Below are positions 48,781 to 56,906 of a DNA stretch of 64,000 bases, piece by piece. This stretch comes from an uncultured Candidatus Melainabacteria bacterium (lineage in GTDB: Bacteria > Cyanobacteriota > Vampirovibrionia > Gastranaerophilales > Gastranaerophilaceae): NCBI GenBank assembly GCA_934717855.1, contig CAKUZI010000004.1, forward strand, positions 1 to 64,000. Direction: 5' to 3'. The notes below the pieces were generated by a model. It was not told the origin of the DNA and ran no database searches. It saw only the letters and a list, made by a program, of their open reading frames with translations. Numbering within the stretch: position 1 is the stretch's first letter; each line of letters starts with the position of its first letter. The position numbers and the translations under genes were made by a program.

Positions 48781-50475
48781 ATGGTAAAGTGTGATACGGA
48801 TATTATAAAAAAGGGACTAGCTCTTTTAGAAGATAAAAACTACAGCGAAGCGATAGAAATTTTTAAAACAGCAAGAGAAGATTACAAAGACAAGCCGAGT
48901 TTTCTTTCGGTCAGTGTAAGTTTATTGGCGATGGCACTTTATCTTCAAGATAAAAAAAATTATACAGAAGTTTTGGATTTGTTGAATGATGCTCAATATA
49001 TGGCAGAATTTGCAAAAAGTAATACGGCTAAAATTGCTAATGAATATGCAAAAGGAACTGTTGATTTTGGCGAGGGGGCTAAAAATACAGCTTTAATGCA
49101 TTTTGAAAGTGCAAAAAATCTTTCAATGAACACAGGTGATGAACTTTCTATAATGGGTTATGTTTTGACAAGAATTAAGCAACTGCAAAACGGATTAGAT
49201 TTCTCGCTTCCGATAAAAAGTGATCCGCTGGTTTCTTTGGTAAAAATTGGGCGATCTATCACTGCGGTAACTGACATTGATGTATTATTAAAAGTTATTG
49301 CGGAAGAAACAAAGATTGCAATTCAAGCTGACAGATGTACAGTTTTCTTGCTTGATAAAGATAAAAATGAACTATGGAGTAAGGTTGCATTGGGTTTAGG
49401 AAGTCAAGAAATCAGATTTCCTGCCGATAAAGGGCTTGCCGGGTATGTTGTAAAAACCGGAGAACCTTTGAATATTCCGGATGCGTATAACGATCCTCGT
49501 TTTAATCCTGACATCGACAAAGAAACAGGTTACAGGACAAAAACAATTCTTTGTATGCCAATTAAAAATAATAATCAAGAAATTATCGGTGCTTTTCAGG
49601 TTCTCAACAAAAATAACGGTGTGTTTACAAAAGGCGATGAAGATTTGCTTGTTGCAATTGGTGGAAGTGCTTCTATTGCGCTTGAAAATGCTCAATTATT
49701 TGAACAGCAAAAAGAACTTTATAAAGAACAAAAAGTATTGTTTGAAAGCTTTATCGATACGCTTGCAACTTCAATCGATGCTCGTGACAAAATTACAGCA
49801 GGTCATTCAAGCCGTGTAAAACTATATTCTATGTTGTTGGTAGAAGCTCTCGGATGTGATGAAAAATATAAAGAAATTGTTGAAAAGGCCGCAATTTTGC
49901 ATGATATAGGAAAAATTGGTATTAGAGATTCCGTTCTTCAAAAAGAGGGAAAACTTACGGATGAAGAATACAAACATATTCAAGAACACGTAAAAATTAC
50001 GCATGATATTTTAGAAAAAATTCACACATCAGAAGATTTTAAGCAAATTACGGAAATTGCCTGCTCGCATCATGAAAAATTTGACGGTTCCGGTTATTAC
50101 AGACATTTGAGCGGAGAAGATATCCCTTATGGAGGTCGAATTTTAGCAGTTGCGGATGTGTTTGATGCAATTACTTCAAAACGTCATTATCGTGATAAAA
50201 TGCCTATCCAAAACGTTATTGATATTCTTATTTCCGGCAAGAACAAACATTTTGATGGAAGTTTAGTTGATACGTTTTTACACATTCCTGTAGATAAAAT
50301 TATTTTAGTATTTTTGACAGAAAATCATCATAGTTTTAAGGAAGAAGACAGAGAAATTTTGAGCCATTATAATTTGTTTGATATTCATAATTTTATCATT
50401 AATGAAAATTCATCAGATGAACAAAAACATATTGCAGAATTGTTTAATTTCTATTATTCTGGAAATGTAGAATAA
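48781..50475 (+). CDS. TPR-GAF-HD-GYP c-di-GMP phosphodiesterase-like protein
   Basis: The 564-residue protein has an N-terminal TPR-like region (1-140), a GAF domain (about 160-305, with ADRCTVFLLDKDKNELWSKV and GYRTKTILCMPI), and an HD-GYP domain (about 325-500) with HSSRV, ILHDIGKIGI, HHEKFDGSGYYRHL and ADVFDAITSKRHYR. The normal GYP is replaced by GYY, while the metal ligands (HD, HHEK, D in VADVFD) are kept. HD-GYP proteins hydrolyse c-di-GMP. It begins a signalling cluster; the next gene starts 17 nt later. Confidence 0.85.
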   Translation: MVKCDTDIIKKGLALLEDKNYSEAIEIFKTAREDYKDKPSFLSVSVSLLAMALYLQDKKNYTEVLDLLNDAQYMAEFAKSNTAKIANEYAKGTVDFGEGAKNTALMHFESAKNLSMNTGDELSIMGYVLTRIKQLQNGLDFSLPIKSDPLVSLVKIGRSITAVTDIDVLLKVIAEETKIAIQADRCTVFLLDKDKNELWSKVALGLGSQEIRFPADKGLAGYVVKTGEPLNIPDAYNDPRFNPDIDKETGYRTKTILCMPIKNNNQEIIGAFQVLNKNNGVFTKGDEDLLVAIGGSASIALENAQLFEQQKELYKEQKVLFESFIDTLATSIDARDKITAGHSSRVKLYSMLLVEALGCDEKYKEIVEKAAILHDIGKIGIRDSVLQKEGKLTDEEYKHIQEHVKITHDILEKIHTSEDFKQITEIACSHHEKFDGSGYYRHLSGEDIPYGGRILAVADVFDAITSKRHYRDKMPIQNVIDILISGKNKHFDGSLVDTFLHIPVDKIILVFLTENHHSFKEEDREILSHYNLFDIHNFIINENSSDEQKHIAELFNFYYSGNVE

Positions 50476-50491
50476 AGAGGGATATAGTAGT

Positions 50492-52027
50492 TTGAAAAAC
50501 AAATTATTTTATACAGTTTTTTTAGTCGCGTGTTTGACCGCTCCTGCTTTGGGAGAGGGATTTGACGCTATTCAACCTGCAAATCCATATTCTCCACAGC
50601 CAATTCCTGTTAATACTATTGCAATTCCAATTAAAAAAGCTACACTAACTCACAATAGTTTGCATAATCAATATGTAATAGCGTTTAATCGATTTATGCA
50701 AAGTAATGTAAAATCTTCATATATGGATTTTAAAAATCTTATTGAAACAATGGATGAAAACGATTATGCATATATGAAGATGGCTGAAAACATGGCTGAT
50801 ATTGGCTTTTTTGAACTTGCAGATTTAGCTGCTTCAAAAATTGAAGATAAAGAATTATCAGACTTTTTAACCGGTGATATAAATCTTTATTACGGAATTT
50901 CCAAAAAATTAAAACAAGATGATGAAATTTATCTTGGCGAAGTTTTTTCCAACATTGTTTATAATGACCAAAGTAGAGAAGCAACATCAGAACTTGTTAA
51001 AGATACAGAGCTTATGACTAATTCTGATTATGCAAATTATCTTGTGGCACTAGGCTATTTAAAATCAAATGACTTCATTGAGGCGAACAGTTATATTGAT
51101 ACTGCAATAAAAATGAACCCTCAAAATTTGAATTATAAAAAATTGAAAGCAGAAATCTTGTCGCAAGGCAAAAAACCTCAAAATGCCTTGAAAATGGTTG
51201 ATTATATAAAATCTCAAAACCTTTATACTGCGGATTTTTCAAGAAAAATTAATTCTCTTGAACAATATGTTTTGTATAAATCACAAAAAGATTATTCTGA
51301 AAAAATGTATCACTTGGGATACTATTACTATTATGAAAATGAAAATGCAAAAGCATTAAGAACTCTTCAAAGCTCTTTGACAACTAAAAAGAAACATAAT
51401 AAAGAAGTTTATGCAATATTATCAAGAGTTTATTATGACATGCAAGAATATGAAAAAGCTCAAGATACAGCCATGAAGGCTTACAAGCTTGATAGTGGAA
51501 ATCCTGTAGTTTTACTTGTTTTGGGTGATTTGAGCTTTAGAACAGGTGACTACAAAACCGCGTTAAAATACTACAAGGACGCTGAAAGCAAAGATAAAAC
51601 ATCTTCAATATGTTCTGTTAAAGTTGCTCAAACTTATGAACAGTTAGACAAAAATAAAAAAGCTGTTGAGGTTTATGAAAAAATCTTGAAAACATATTCA
51701 GATAGCTGGGTTGCTTATTACAAAGTTGCCTTGAAAGACAAGTCAAAAGAAATTGCATATCTAAAAAAAGCAATAGCGATAAATATGGATTATAAAGACG
51801 CATGGATAGATTTAGGGCGTGTAGAAGTTGAACGCGGAAACTATTTTGAAGCTAAAAAATATCTTGGCGTTGCAAACTATATTGACGAAAATGATTTTAG
51901 ATATTATTATTATCAAGGATTGATTGCAAAAAATCAGGGACTTAAACAGGACGCAGAAAGATATTTCAAAAAATCATTGCTTCTAAATCCAAATTACGCC
52001 CCGACAAAAGAGGAATTAAGCATATGA
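50492..52027 (+). CDS. Exported TPR protein
   Basis: The 511-residue protein has a signal peptide (LFYTVFLVACLTAPALGEGF, about 4-23), a proline-rich linker and about eight to ten TPR-like helix pairs (for example YAILSRVYYDMQEYEKAQDT, VLLVLGDLSFRTGDYKTALK, AWIDLGRVEVERGNYFEAKK). It would act as a periplasmic or outer-membrane scaffold. A TTG start at 50492 follows the GAGG SD. The 3' end overlaps the response-regulator start by 4 nt, so the two are co-translated. Confidence 0.78.
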   Translation: MKNKLFYTVFLVACLTAPALGEGFDAIQPANPYSPQPIPVNTIAIPIKKATLTHNSLHNQYVIAFNRFMQSNVKSSYMDFKNLIETMDENDYAYMKMAENMADIGFFELADLAASKIEDKELSDFLTGDINLYYGISKKLKQDDEIYLGEVFSNIVYNDQSREATSELVKDTELMTNSDYANYLVALGYLKSNDFIEANSYIDTAIKMNPQNLNYKKLKAEILSQGKKPQNALKMVDYIKSQNLYTADFSRKINSLEQYVLYKSQKDYSEKMYHLGYYYYYENENAKALRTLQSSLTTKKKHNKEVYAILSRVYYDMQEYEKAQDTAMKAYKLDSGNPVVLLVLGDLSFRTGDYKTALKYYKDAESKDKTSSICSVKVAQTYEQLDKNKKAVEVYEKILKTYSDSWVAYYKVALKDKSKEIAYLKKAIAINMDYKDAWIDLGRVEVERGNYFEAKKYLGVANYIDENDFRYYYYQGLIAKNQGLKQDAERYFKKSLLLNPNYAPTKEELSI

Positions 52028-52671
52028 AGATAAATATTTTGATAGTTGAAGATCACGAACTTACTCGATTTGGACTAAAAACAACGTTTGAAAGTGTTGA
52101 CTTTGTAGGCAATATTTACGAGGCAGATTCTGCAGAAACAGCTATCCAAGTATTTAATAATAACAATATTGATGTCATAATTATGGATTTGGGACTGCCA
52201 AATATGAATGGAATTGAGGCAACAAAACAAATTCGTACGTCAAACAAAGATGTAAAAATTATTGTACTAACTTCTCACAACGATGAAAAAGAAGTTTTGA
52301 ACAGCTTAAAAGCCGGTGCAAATGCTTATTGTTCAAAAGAAATTAATCCTCAAAGATTGATTGAAGTTGTTCGTTCTGTTGCAGACGGTGCTGCTTGGTT
52401 TGATCCTAGTATTGCACATATTGTGCTTAAAGCCAGCGCAAATTCCCCAACTATTGAAACAAGTGACAATAGAAAAGATTATGATTTGACTTCTCGTGAA
52501 GCTCAAATTTTGAAACTTATGACAGAGGGCTACAGCAATATGGAAATTGCTCAAATCCTTGTTATAAGTATAAATACTACAAAAGCCCACGTAGCAAATA
52601 TTTTGCAAAAATTAGAAGTTGATGACAGACTTCAAGCTGCATTGAAAGCATTAAAGAACAAAATTGTATAA
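52024..52671 (+). CDS. NarL/FixJ-family response regulator
   Basis: The 215-residue protein has a receiver domain (1-120) with VEDHE acidic pocket, phosphoacceptor D57 in IIMDLGLPNMNG, and K105 in YCSKE, followed by a LuxR-type HTH (about 150-213, LTSREAQILKLMTEGYSNME then IAQILVISINTTKAHVANIL). It binds DNA on phosphorylation. No histidine kinase is visible in the cluster. It overlaps the TPR gene by 4 nt. Confidence 0.93.
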   Translation: MKINILIVEDHELTRFGLKTTFESVDFVGNIYEADSAETAIQVFNNNNIDVIIMDLGLPNMNGIEATKQIRTSNKDVKIIVLTSHNDEKEVLNSLKAGANAYCSKEINPQRLIEVVRSVADGAAWFDPSIAHIVLKASANSPTIETSDNRKDYDLTSREAQILKLMTEGYSNMEIAQILVISINTTKAHVANILQKLEVDDRLQAALKALKNKIV

Positions 52672-52683
52672 AAGGATTAAACA

Positions 52684-53298
52684 ATGCCGGAATTAACGAA
52701 AGTTCTACTGGTTGATGATAATTCTAAATATTTGAAAGATGCTCTGCCTTTTTACGGATACGACGTAACTACGGCATACGATGGCGTTCAGGCATTGAAA
52801 GAGTTGGCGGATAAAAACAAAAACTTTGACATTATCTTACTTGATGTTATGATGCCTAATATGAACGGATGGCAGACATTAAAAGAAATTCGTTCAAATG
52901 AAAATACAAAACATTTACCCGTAATAATGCTTACAGCTGTGAATGAGGAAGAAAAAATGGTTGCCGGTTTGAAAATCGGAGCTGACGATTATATCGTAAA
53001 ACCATTCATTTTACCAAATCTTTTAGCGCGAATGGAAGCTGTTCTAAGACGCTCAAAGTGGCAAACTTCGGTTAAAACTTCCCCTAAAAAAGAATTGCCT
53101 CCGGATTTGCTAACTTCAAAAGAAAAAGAAGTGTTAGAAATGGTTGCAAACGGGGCAAGTAATAAACAGATTGCAGATAAAATGTTTGTAAAAGAGGTTA
53201 CGGTAAAAACACATTTGAATAGTATTTTCAAAAAATTAAAAGTTACAAACAGAACGCAAGCTGTACTTGTTGCAGGATATTTAAGCGAAAATAGCTAA
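52684..53298 (+). CDS. Response regulator with LuxR-type HTH
   Basis: The 204-residue protein has a receiver domain with VDDNS, D53-type phosphosite in ILLDVMMPNMNGW, a KPF motif (VKPFILPNLLARME) and a C-terminal LuxR HTH (LLTSKEKEVLEMVANGASNK). The receiver looks more like OmpR-type regulators (MMPxMNGW, KPF) while the output domain is NarL-type, which suggests a domain swap. It is 12 nt downstream of the previous regulator, with SD AAAGGA. Confidence 0.92.
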   Translation: MPELTKVLLVDDNSKYLKDALPFYGYDVTTAYDGVQALKELADKNKNFDIILLDVMMPNMNGWQTLKEIRSNENTKHLPVIMLTAVNEEEKMVAGLKIGADDYIVKPFILPNLLARMEAVLRRSKWQTSVKTSPKKELPPDLLTSKEKEVLEMVANGASNKQIADKMFVKEVTVKTHLNSIFKKLKVTNRTQAVLVAGYLSENS

Positions 53299-53341
53299 AA
53301 GAGGTTACGACCCAGTAATTTAATCAAAAAAGGAGAAATAA

Positions 53342-53872
53342 ATGATAGATTATACAAAAGAAGAATTAGTTGAATTATTGAGAAAAAATCCGGAAAAATT
53401 TAACGAATGGAAAGCGGATCAAGAAGAAGTCGATTTGTCTGAAGTTGATTTTTCGGGAATTAATTTGTCTGAAGTTAATTTTTCAGATGCGGATTTAAAT
53501 TCAAGTTCTTTTGCAGATTGCAATCTTTCATTTGTAAACTTTACAAACACTGATTTGACATCAGTAGATTTTACGAGAGCAAAGATTTTGGAATGCGATT
53601 TTACAGATGCTTTGTTAACAGGTGCAGATTGCAGTTATGCAGAAATGACTTATTGCAATTTTTCTGATTGCGACATGGCAGGATGTATTTTATCTGAAAC
53701 AGATTTGAGCAACTCTGATTTAACAGCTTCATTAAATTTAAGTGCATCTCGCCATGATGACGATACTGTTTGGCCGGAAGATGATATGTTGCCGGATGGA
53801 TTTGATGGTTCTGAACACAGAGATTTATCTGCATTACAAGATGATGAAGATGAAGTCGCTTCTGATTGGTAA
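53342..53872 (+). CDS. Pentapeptide-repeat protein
   Basis: The 176-residue protein has about 16-18 pentapeptide repeats (for example VDFSGINLSEVNFSDADLNS, DLTSVDFTRAKILECDFTDA; residues 30-135) that fold as a right-handed quadrilateral beta-helix. An acidic C-terminal tail (DDDTVWPEDDML) follows. Some such proteins mimic DNA or modulate other proteins; a role here is unknown. SD AGGAG precedes the ATG. It lies at the end of the regulator cluster. Confidence 0.85.
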   Translation: MIDYTKEELVELLRKNPEKFNEWKADQEEVDLSEVDFSGINLSEVNFSDADLNSSSFADCNLSFVNFTNTDLTSVDFTRAKILECDFTDALLTGADCSYAEMTYCNFSDCDMAGCILSETDLSNSDLTASLNLSASRHDDDTVWPEDDMLPDGFDGSEHRDLSALQDDEDEVASDW

Positions 53873-53951
53873 AAATTAAAATTGCCAATATAGTTAAATT
53901 TATTATATTATTCTCTTATTCGCTTCGGGTAAGAGAATAATTGTTTTAATT

Positions 53952-54536
53952 TTAGTAATTCCCGCCTAAAATCACGCTTTGGCATTTAAAACCGATTTCA
54001 AATAAATCTCGTTTTCTTATAGCTGTAGAAATGTCCGGTTTTTTGTTATTTGAAATCAATATGATTTTTGCAATACTGTTTGAAAAATCATATTCTATTT
54101 TAATATTTTCGATAATTCTTTCGTGTTCTTTGTTTAGCCCATCCGCAAGTTTTAATATTCCTCCAAGACGCTTAACAATTTTTCGTTCACTTTTTTCAAG
54201 ATTTTTATAATATTCGTGTTCGTTTTTGTCCGGAAGACTTCCTCTATGGTATCTTGCAATGCAGGCAATAATTTTGGTTTCTTTTTCTGTAAATCCATCT
54301 AAGCCGTTTTCTATAATCAAGTGCATAGAGTGCTTGTTATGTCCTTTTGCTTCTATAGAATAACCTATGTCATGCAAAAGTGAGGCTGTTTTCAAAAATT
54401 CTCGTTCTTTGGCAGACATTTCAAAAAACTTTTTAGAAACTTCTTCAAAAATAAGCATTGCAACTCTTTCCACCTCAATTGCGTGTTCGGTGTCGGTTGA
54501 ATATTTATTAAGCATCTCTTTTACGGAAAATTTCAT
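53952..54536 (-). CDS. Stand-alone HD domain of Ppx/GppA type
   Basis: The 194-residue protein is an HD-domain phosphohydrolase. It has the HD pair in LLHDIGYSIEAKGHNKHSMH and the conserved ACIARYHRGSLP and GGILKLADGLNKEHERI, which are the words of the C-terminal HD domain of Ppx/GppA exopolyphosphatases. The N-terminal actin-like phosphatase domains are absent. Stand-alone copies may bind or hydrolyse (p)ppGpp or polyphosphate. The start diverges from the GGDEF gene. Confidence 0.8.
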   Translation of the reverse strand: MKFSVKEMLNKYSTDTEHAIEVERVAMLIFEEVSKKFFEMSAKEREFLKTASLLHDIGYSIEAKGHNKHSMHLIIENGLDGFTEKETKIIACIARYHRGSLPDKNEHEYYKNLEKSERKIVKRLGGILKLADGLNKEHERIIENIKIEYDFSNSIAKIILISNNKKPDISTAIRKRDLFEIGFKCQSVILGGNY

Positions 54537-54569
54537 AATTTCGTATTAATTTTATCAAAAAAATGGATT

Positions 54570-55262
54570 ATGTTCAATGTTTTTGTTATGATGTTTTTGG
54601 TTATGGAAAATGTAGATTTAATAGATATGGATTTTAGTATCCCATCAGATGTTTTGGATGAAATTCAGGCGAATATTCAAGATATTATTCAAAGTTTTGA
54701 TATTCCTGATGACAATAAACTTGATGTAATAAAGAAAATAAATTTTATGTATACTCAAACTAAGCATTTGTCAGAAACTGATGCTTTGACGAAGTTGTAT
54801 AACAGAAGACATTTTGAAAACAATTTTGATCGTGAGTTTGCGCGTTCAAAACGTTACGGGAATTCGTTGAGTGTCGCAATTATTGATATTGACTTTTTTA
54901 AGAAAATAAACGATACATACGGACATCTTTGTGGGGATTTTATTCTGCGGGAAGTAGCATATAAAATGATTAACAATTTTAGGCAGACTGATTTTGTTTT
55001 TCGTTATGGTGGGGAAGAGTTTGCGGTGATTTTAACGGAAACACCTTTGCCGAATGCGAAAATTCCTCTTGAAAGATTAAGAAAACAAATAGAAAATTCT
55101 GTATTTTCATTCAACGGGGAAGACATAAAAGTTACCATTAGTGTAGGAATAAGTTCAAATACGAATTGCGAAAACGCATGGGAAATGTTTGCGAATGCCG
55201 ATAAGGTTTTATATGAAGCAAAAAATTCCGGACGTAACAGGGTTAAATCTGTAGAGCAATAG
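54570..55262 (+). CDS. GGDEF diguanylate cyclase
   Basis: The 230-residue protein has a GGDEF domain (about 75-228) with DALTKLYNRRHFE, IIDIDFFKKINDTYGHLCGD, the active-site loop RYGGEEFAV and ISVGISSN. It makes c-di-GMP from two GTPs. The first 70 residues are short and helical, without a known sensor. An alternative start at 54603 (MENVDLIDMDF) is possible; the 54570 start is followed by several hydrophobic residues that are not needed for the fold. It is paired in the region with the HD-GYP protein. Confidence 0.9.
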   Translation: MFNVFVMMFLVMENVDLIDMDFSIPSDVLDEIQANIQDIIQSFDIPDDNKLDVIKKINFMYTQTKHLSETDALTKLYNRRHFENNFDREFARSKRYGNSLSVAIIDIDFFKKINDTYGHLCGDFILREVAYKMINNFRQTDFVFRYGGEEFAVILTETPLPNAKIPLERLRKQIENSVFSFNGEDIKVTISVGISSNTNCENAWEMFANADKVLYEAKNSGRNRVKSVEQ

Positions 55263-55294
55263 ATTTGAATAAAAAAATAGGATAAGGTTATAGA

Positions 55295-55642
55295 ATGATT
55301 AAAAGTATTTGTAAATTATTTATAATGATGTTTTTGTTGACAGGGGTTGTTTCTGCGACTGAATATAGTCAGGTTCATGCTGAACATATTTTGGTCAGAA
55401 CTGCGGTTGAGGCTCAACAAATTAAAAAAGAAATTGATAATGGAGCAAGTTTTGAAGCTTATGCAAGGGCATATTCTCTTTGTCCGTCAGGTAGAAATGG
55501 TGGAGATTTGGGGTATTTCGGGCATGGTCAAATGGTAAAAGAGTTTGAAAAGACTGCATTTTCAACTCCTGTCGGAGAGGTTTCAAATCCTGTATATACA
55601 CAATTTGGCTGGCATTTGATTAAAGTTTTGGATAAAAGATAA
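55295..55642 (+). CDS. Exported parvulin-type peptidyl-prolyl isomerase
   Basis: The 115-residue protein has a signal peptide (FIMMFLLTGVVSATEYSQ, cleavage about residue 22) and a complete parvulin domain (AEHILVRT, YSLCPSGRNGGDLGYFGHGQ, GEVSNPVYTQFGWHLIKV). It helps proteins fold in the periplasm. SD AGGATAAGG precedes the ATG. A long repeat-rich gap follows. Confidence 0.9.
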   Translation: MIKSICKLFIMMFLLTGVVSATEYSQVHAEHILVRTAVEAQQIKKEIDNGASFEAYARAYSLCPSGRNGGDLGYFGHGQMVKEFEKTAFSTPVGEVSNPVYTQFGWHLIKVLDKR

Positions 55643-56222
55643 ACCGTCATTTTCTTGATTTATTACTTTAATTCTTTTGTCGAAATAGTAATAATGGCGG
55701 GGTAGATACCCCGACCTACTTTTGTGTGTCCACTTTTTAGGGTATAGTTCATATCCTCTCTCCAAGGGGAAGTTAGAGAATTTCATAAAAACAATTAATT
55801 AACCCCTCTCCCGAATTCGTAATACTCACCGTTGTTCGTAAACGACTTTGACCTCTTCCCTTGGAGAGGTGAAATCGGCCTAAAGTCCTCTCTCCAAGGG
55901 AGAGAGCTAGAGAGAGGGGTATAAAAAACCTAAAAACACAGATCGCGCAACTCAAAATTTCAATTTGACAATTAATGATTTATTTTCATCTTCCGTGCGC
56001 GATGACAATATGTATTCTGGATGATTTATTAATCGCCGTTGGAATGGATTGGTTTAGCTTGACATTCTTTTAATCTTATCCTACCCTAGTAGCATAGAGG
56101 AAATGGAGTGAACATCTTCAACTGCTGGCGCAGCCGTAATAGTCGGAATGCTCAAAACGAATTCGTTTACGCTCAGATTGAACGAAATTCTTTTAGAGCC
56201 TCTTGTAAAAGAGGACTTTTTT
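55643..56222. repeat. Intergenic stretch of 580 bp with hairpin repeats; no gene
   Basis: The left part (55690-55925) holds C- and G-rich palindromes (GGTAGATACCCCGACC; several CTCTCCAAGGGGAAG/CCTCTTCCCTTGGAGAG pairs) related to the repeats at 36068, 60808 and 61945. The middle contains inverted arms ATCGCGCA (55953) and TGCGCGAT (55998). TTGACA at 56070 with TACCCT 17 nt later could be a promoter for the downstream cluster. No ORF with an SD was seen. Confidence 0.55.
56196..56222 (+). promoter_or_regulatory. Hairpin sequestering the SD of the downstream gene
   Basis: CCTCTTGTAAAAGAGG followed by ACTTTTTT ends exactly at the ATG (56223). The stem's right arm AAGAGG is the likely SD, so the hairpin could hide it; with the T-run it also looks like a terminator. 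Confidence 0.4.
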
Positions 56223-56906
56223 ATGTCTTTAATAGCTGTAAAATCCAATAATTCCAACAAAATTGGAACTTGTCCGCACGGACTTCCGCTGGGTGCGTGC
56301 CCTATTTGTAATGGAATGGGTGGCGGAGCTAAAAAAGCTGATTTCTCCGCAAAACCTGGTGAAATGAGTTGGAATGAATGTGCGGCTATCGGAGCGTTTT
56401 TAAAAGCCCAAAAAATGGCAAAACTTCAGCGTCAACAAGATGCACAAAATTTTGCGAATAATGTTAGGGCGTTCCAAAACGCAATGATGAATGCAAGTCA
56501 AAAATTAGCCAATATCGGCGTTTTTTTTACTAAAAACACTCCATCTGTTATAGCAAAACCTATAAACTTTGTTTTGAATACAGTTTTAGGTGGAATTGCA
56601 AGAGGAATTGCAAATCTTCCCACGACTATCTCAAATATAATTCAAACTGTCCAACAAAAACTTGCGGATATTTCAGACAAACTTACTGCAATGATTGGTG
56701 AAGTGAAAACAGCAATCGCAAAGAAAATTTCAGAAACATTCAGCGAGCTGAAAAAGAAAATAAAATCTATATTTTCTATATTCAAACCGTTAGATGCTGA
56801 TAATAATGAAAAACAAGTGGACGAAACTAAAAAAGCTTTTAAATTGAAAACTTTTATTCACGATTTGTACAAAAAATTAACTGAAAAGGAAACAAATGAC
56901 GATTAG
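56223..56906 (+). CDS. Hypothetical protein with zinc-binding motif and amphipathic helices
   Basis: The 227-residue protein (ATG at 56223; the upstream in-frame ATG at 56148 runs through a hairpin) begins MSLIAVKSNNSNKIGTCPHG and has CPHGLPLGACPIC (CX8CX2C), a probable metal-binding motif. It continues with FLKAQKMAKLQRQQDAQNFA-type helices and a membrane-associated stretch (KPINFVLNTVLGGIARGIAN). No known family is recognised. The next gene overlaps by 11 nt. Confidence 0.6.
   Translation: MSLIAVKSNNSNKIGTCPHGLPLGACPICNGMGGGAKKADFSAKPGEMSWNECAAIGAFLKAQKMAKLQRQQDAQNFANNVRAFQNAMMNASQKLANIGVFFTKNTPSVIAKPINFVLNTVLGGIARGIANLPTTISNIIQTVQQKLADISDKLTAMIGEVKTAIAKKISETFSELKKKIKSIFSIFKPLDADNNEKQVDETKKAFKLKTFIHDLYKKLTEKETNDD

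Noticed and set aside
55583..55955. Two minus-strand ORFs in the repeat-rich gap
   Set aside because: They are made of hairpin repeat sequence without SDs.
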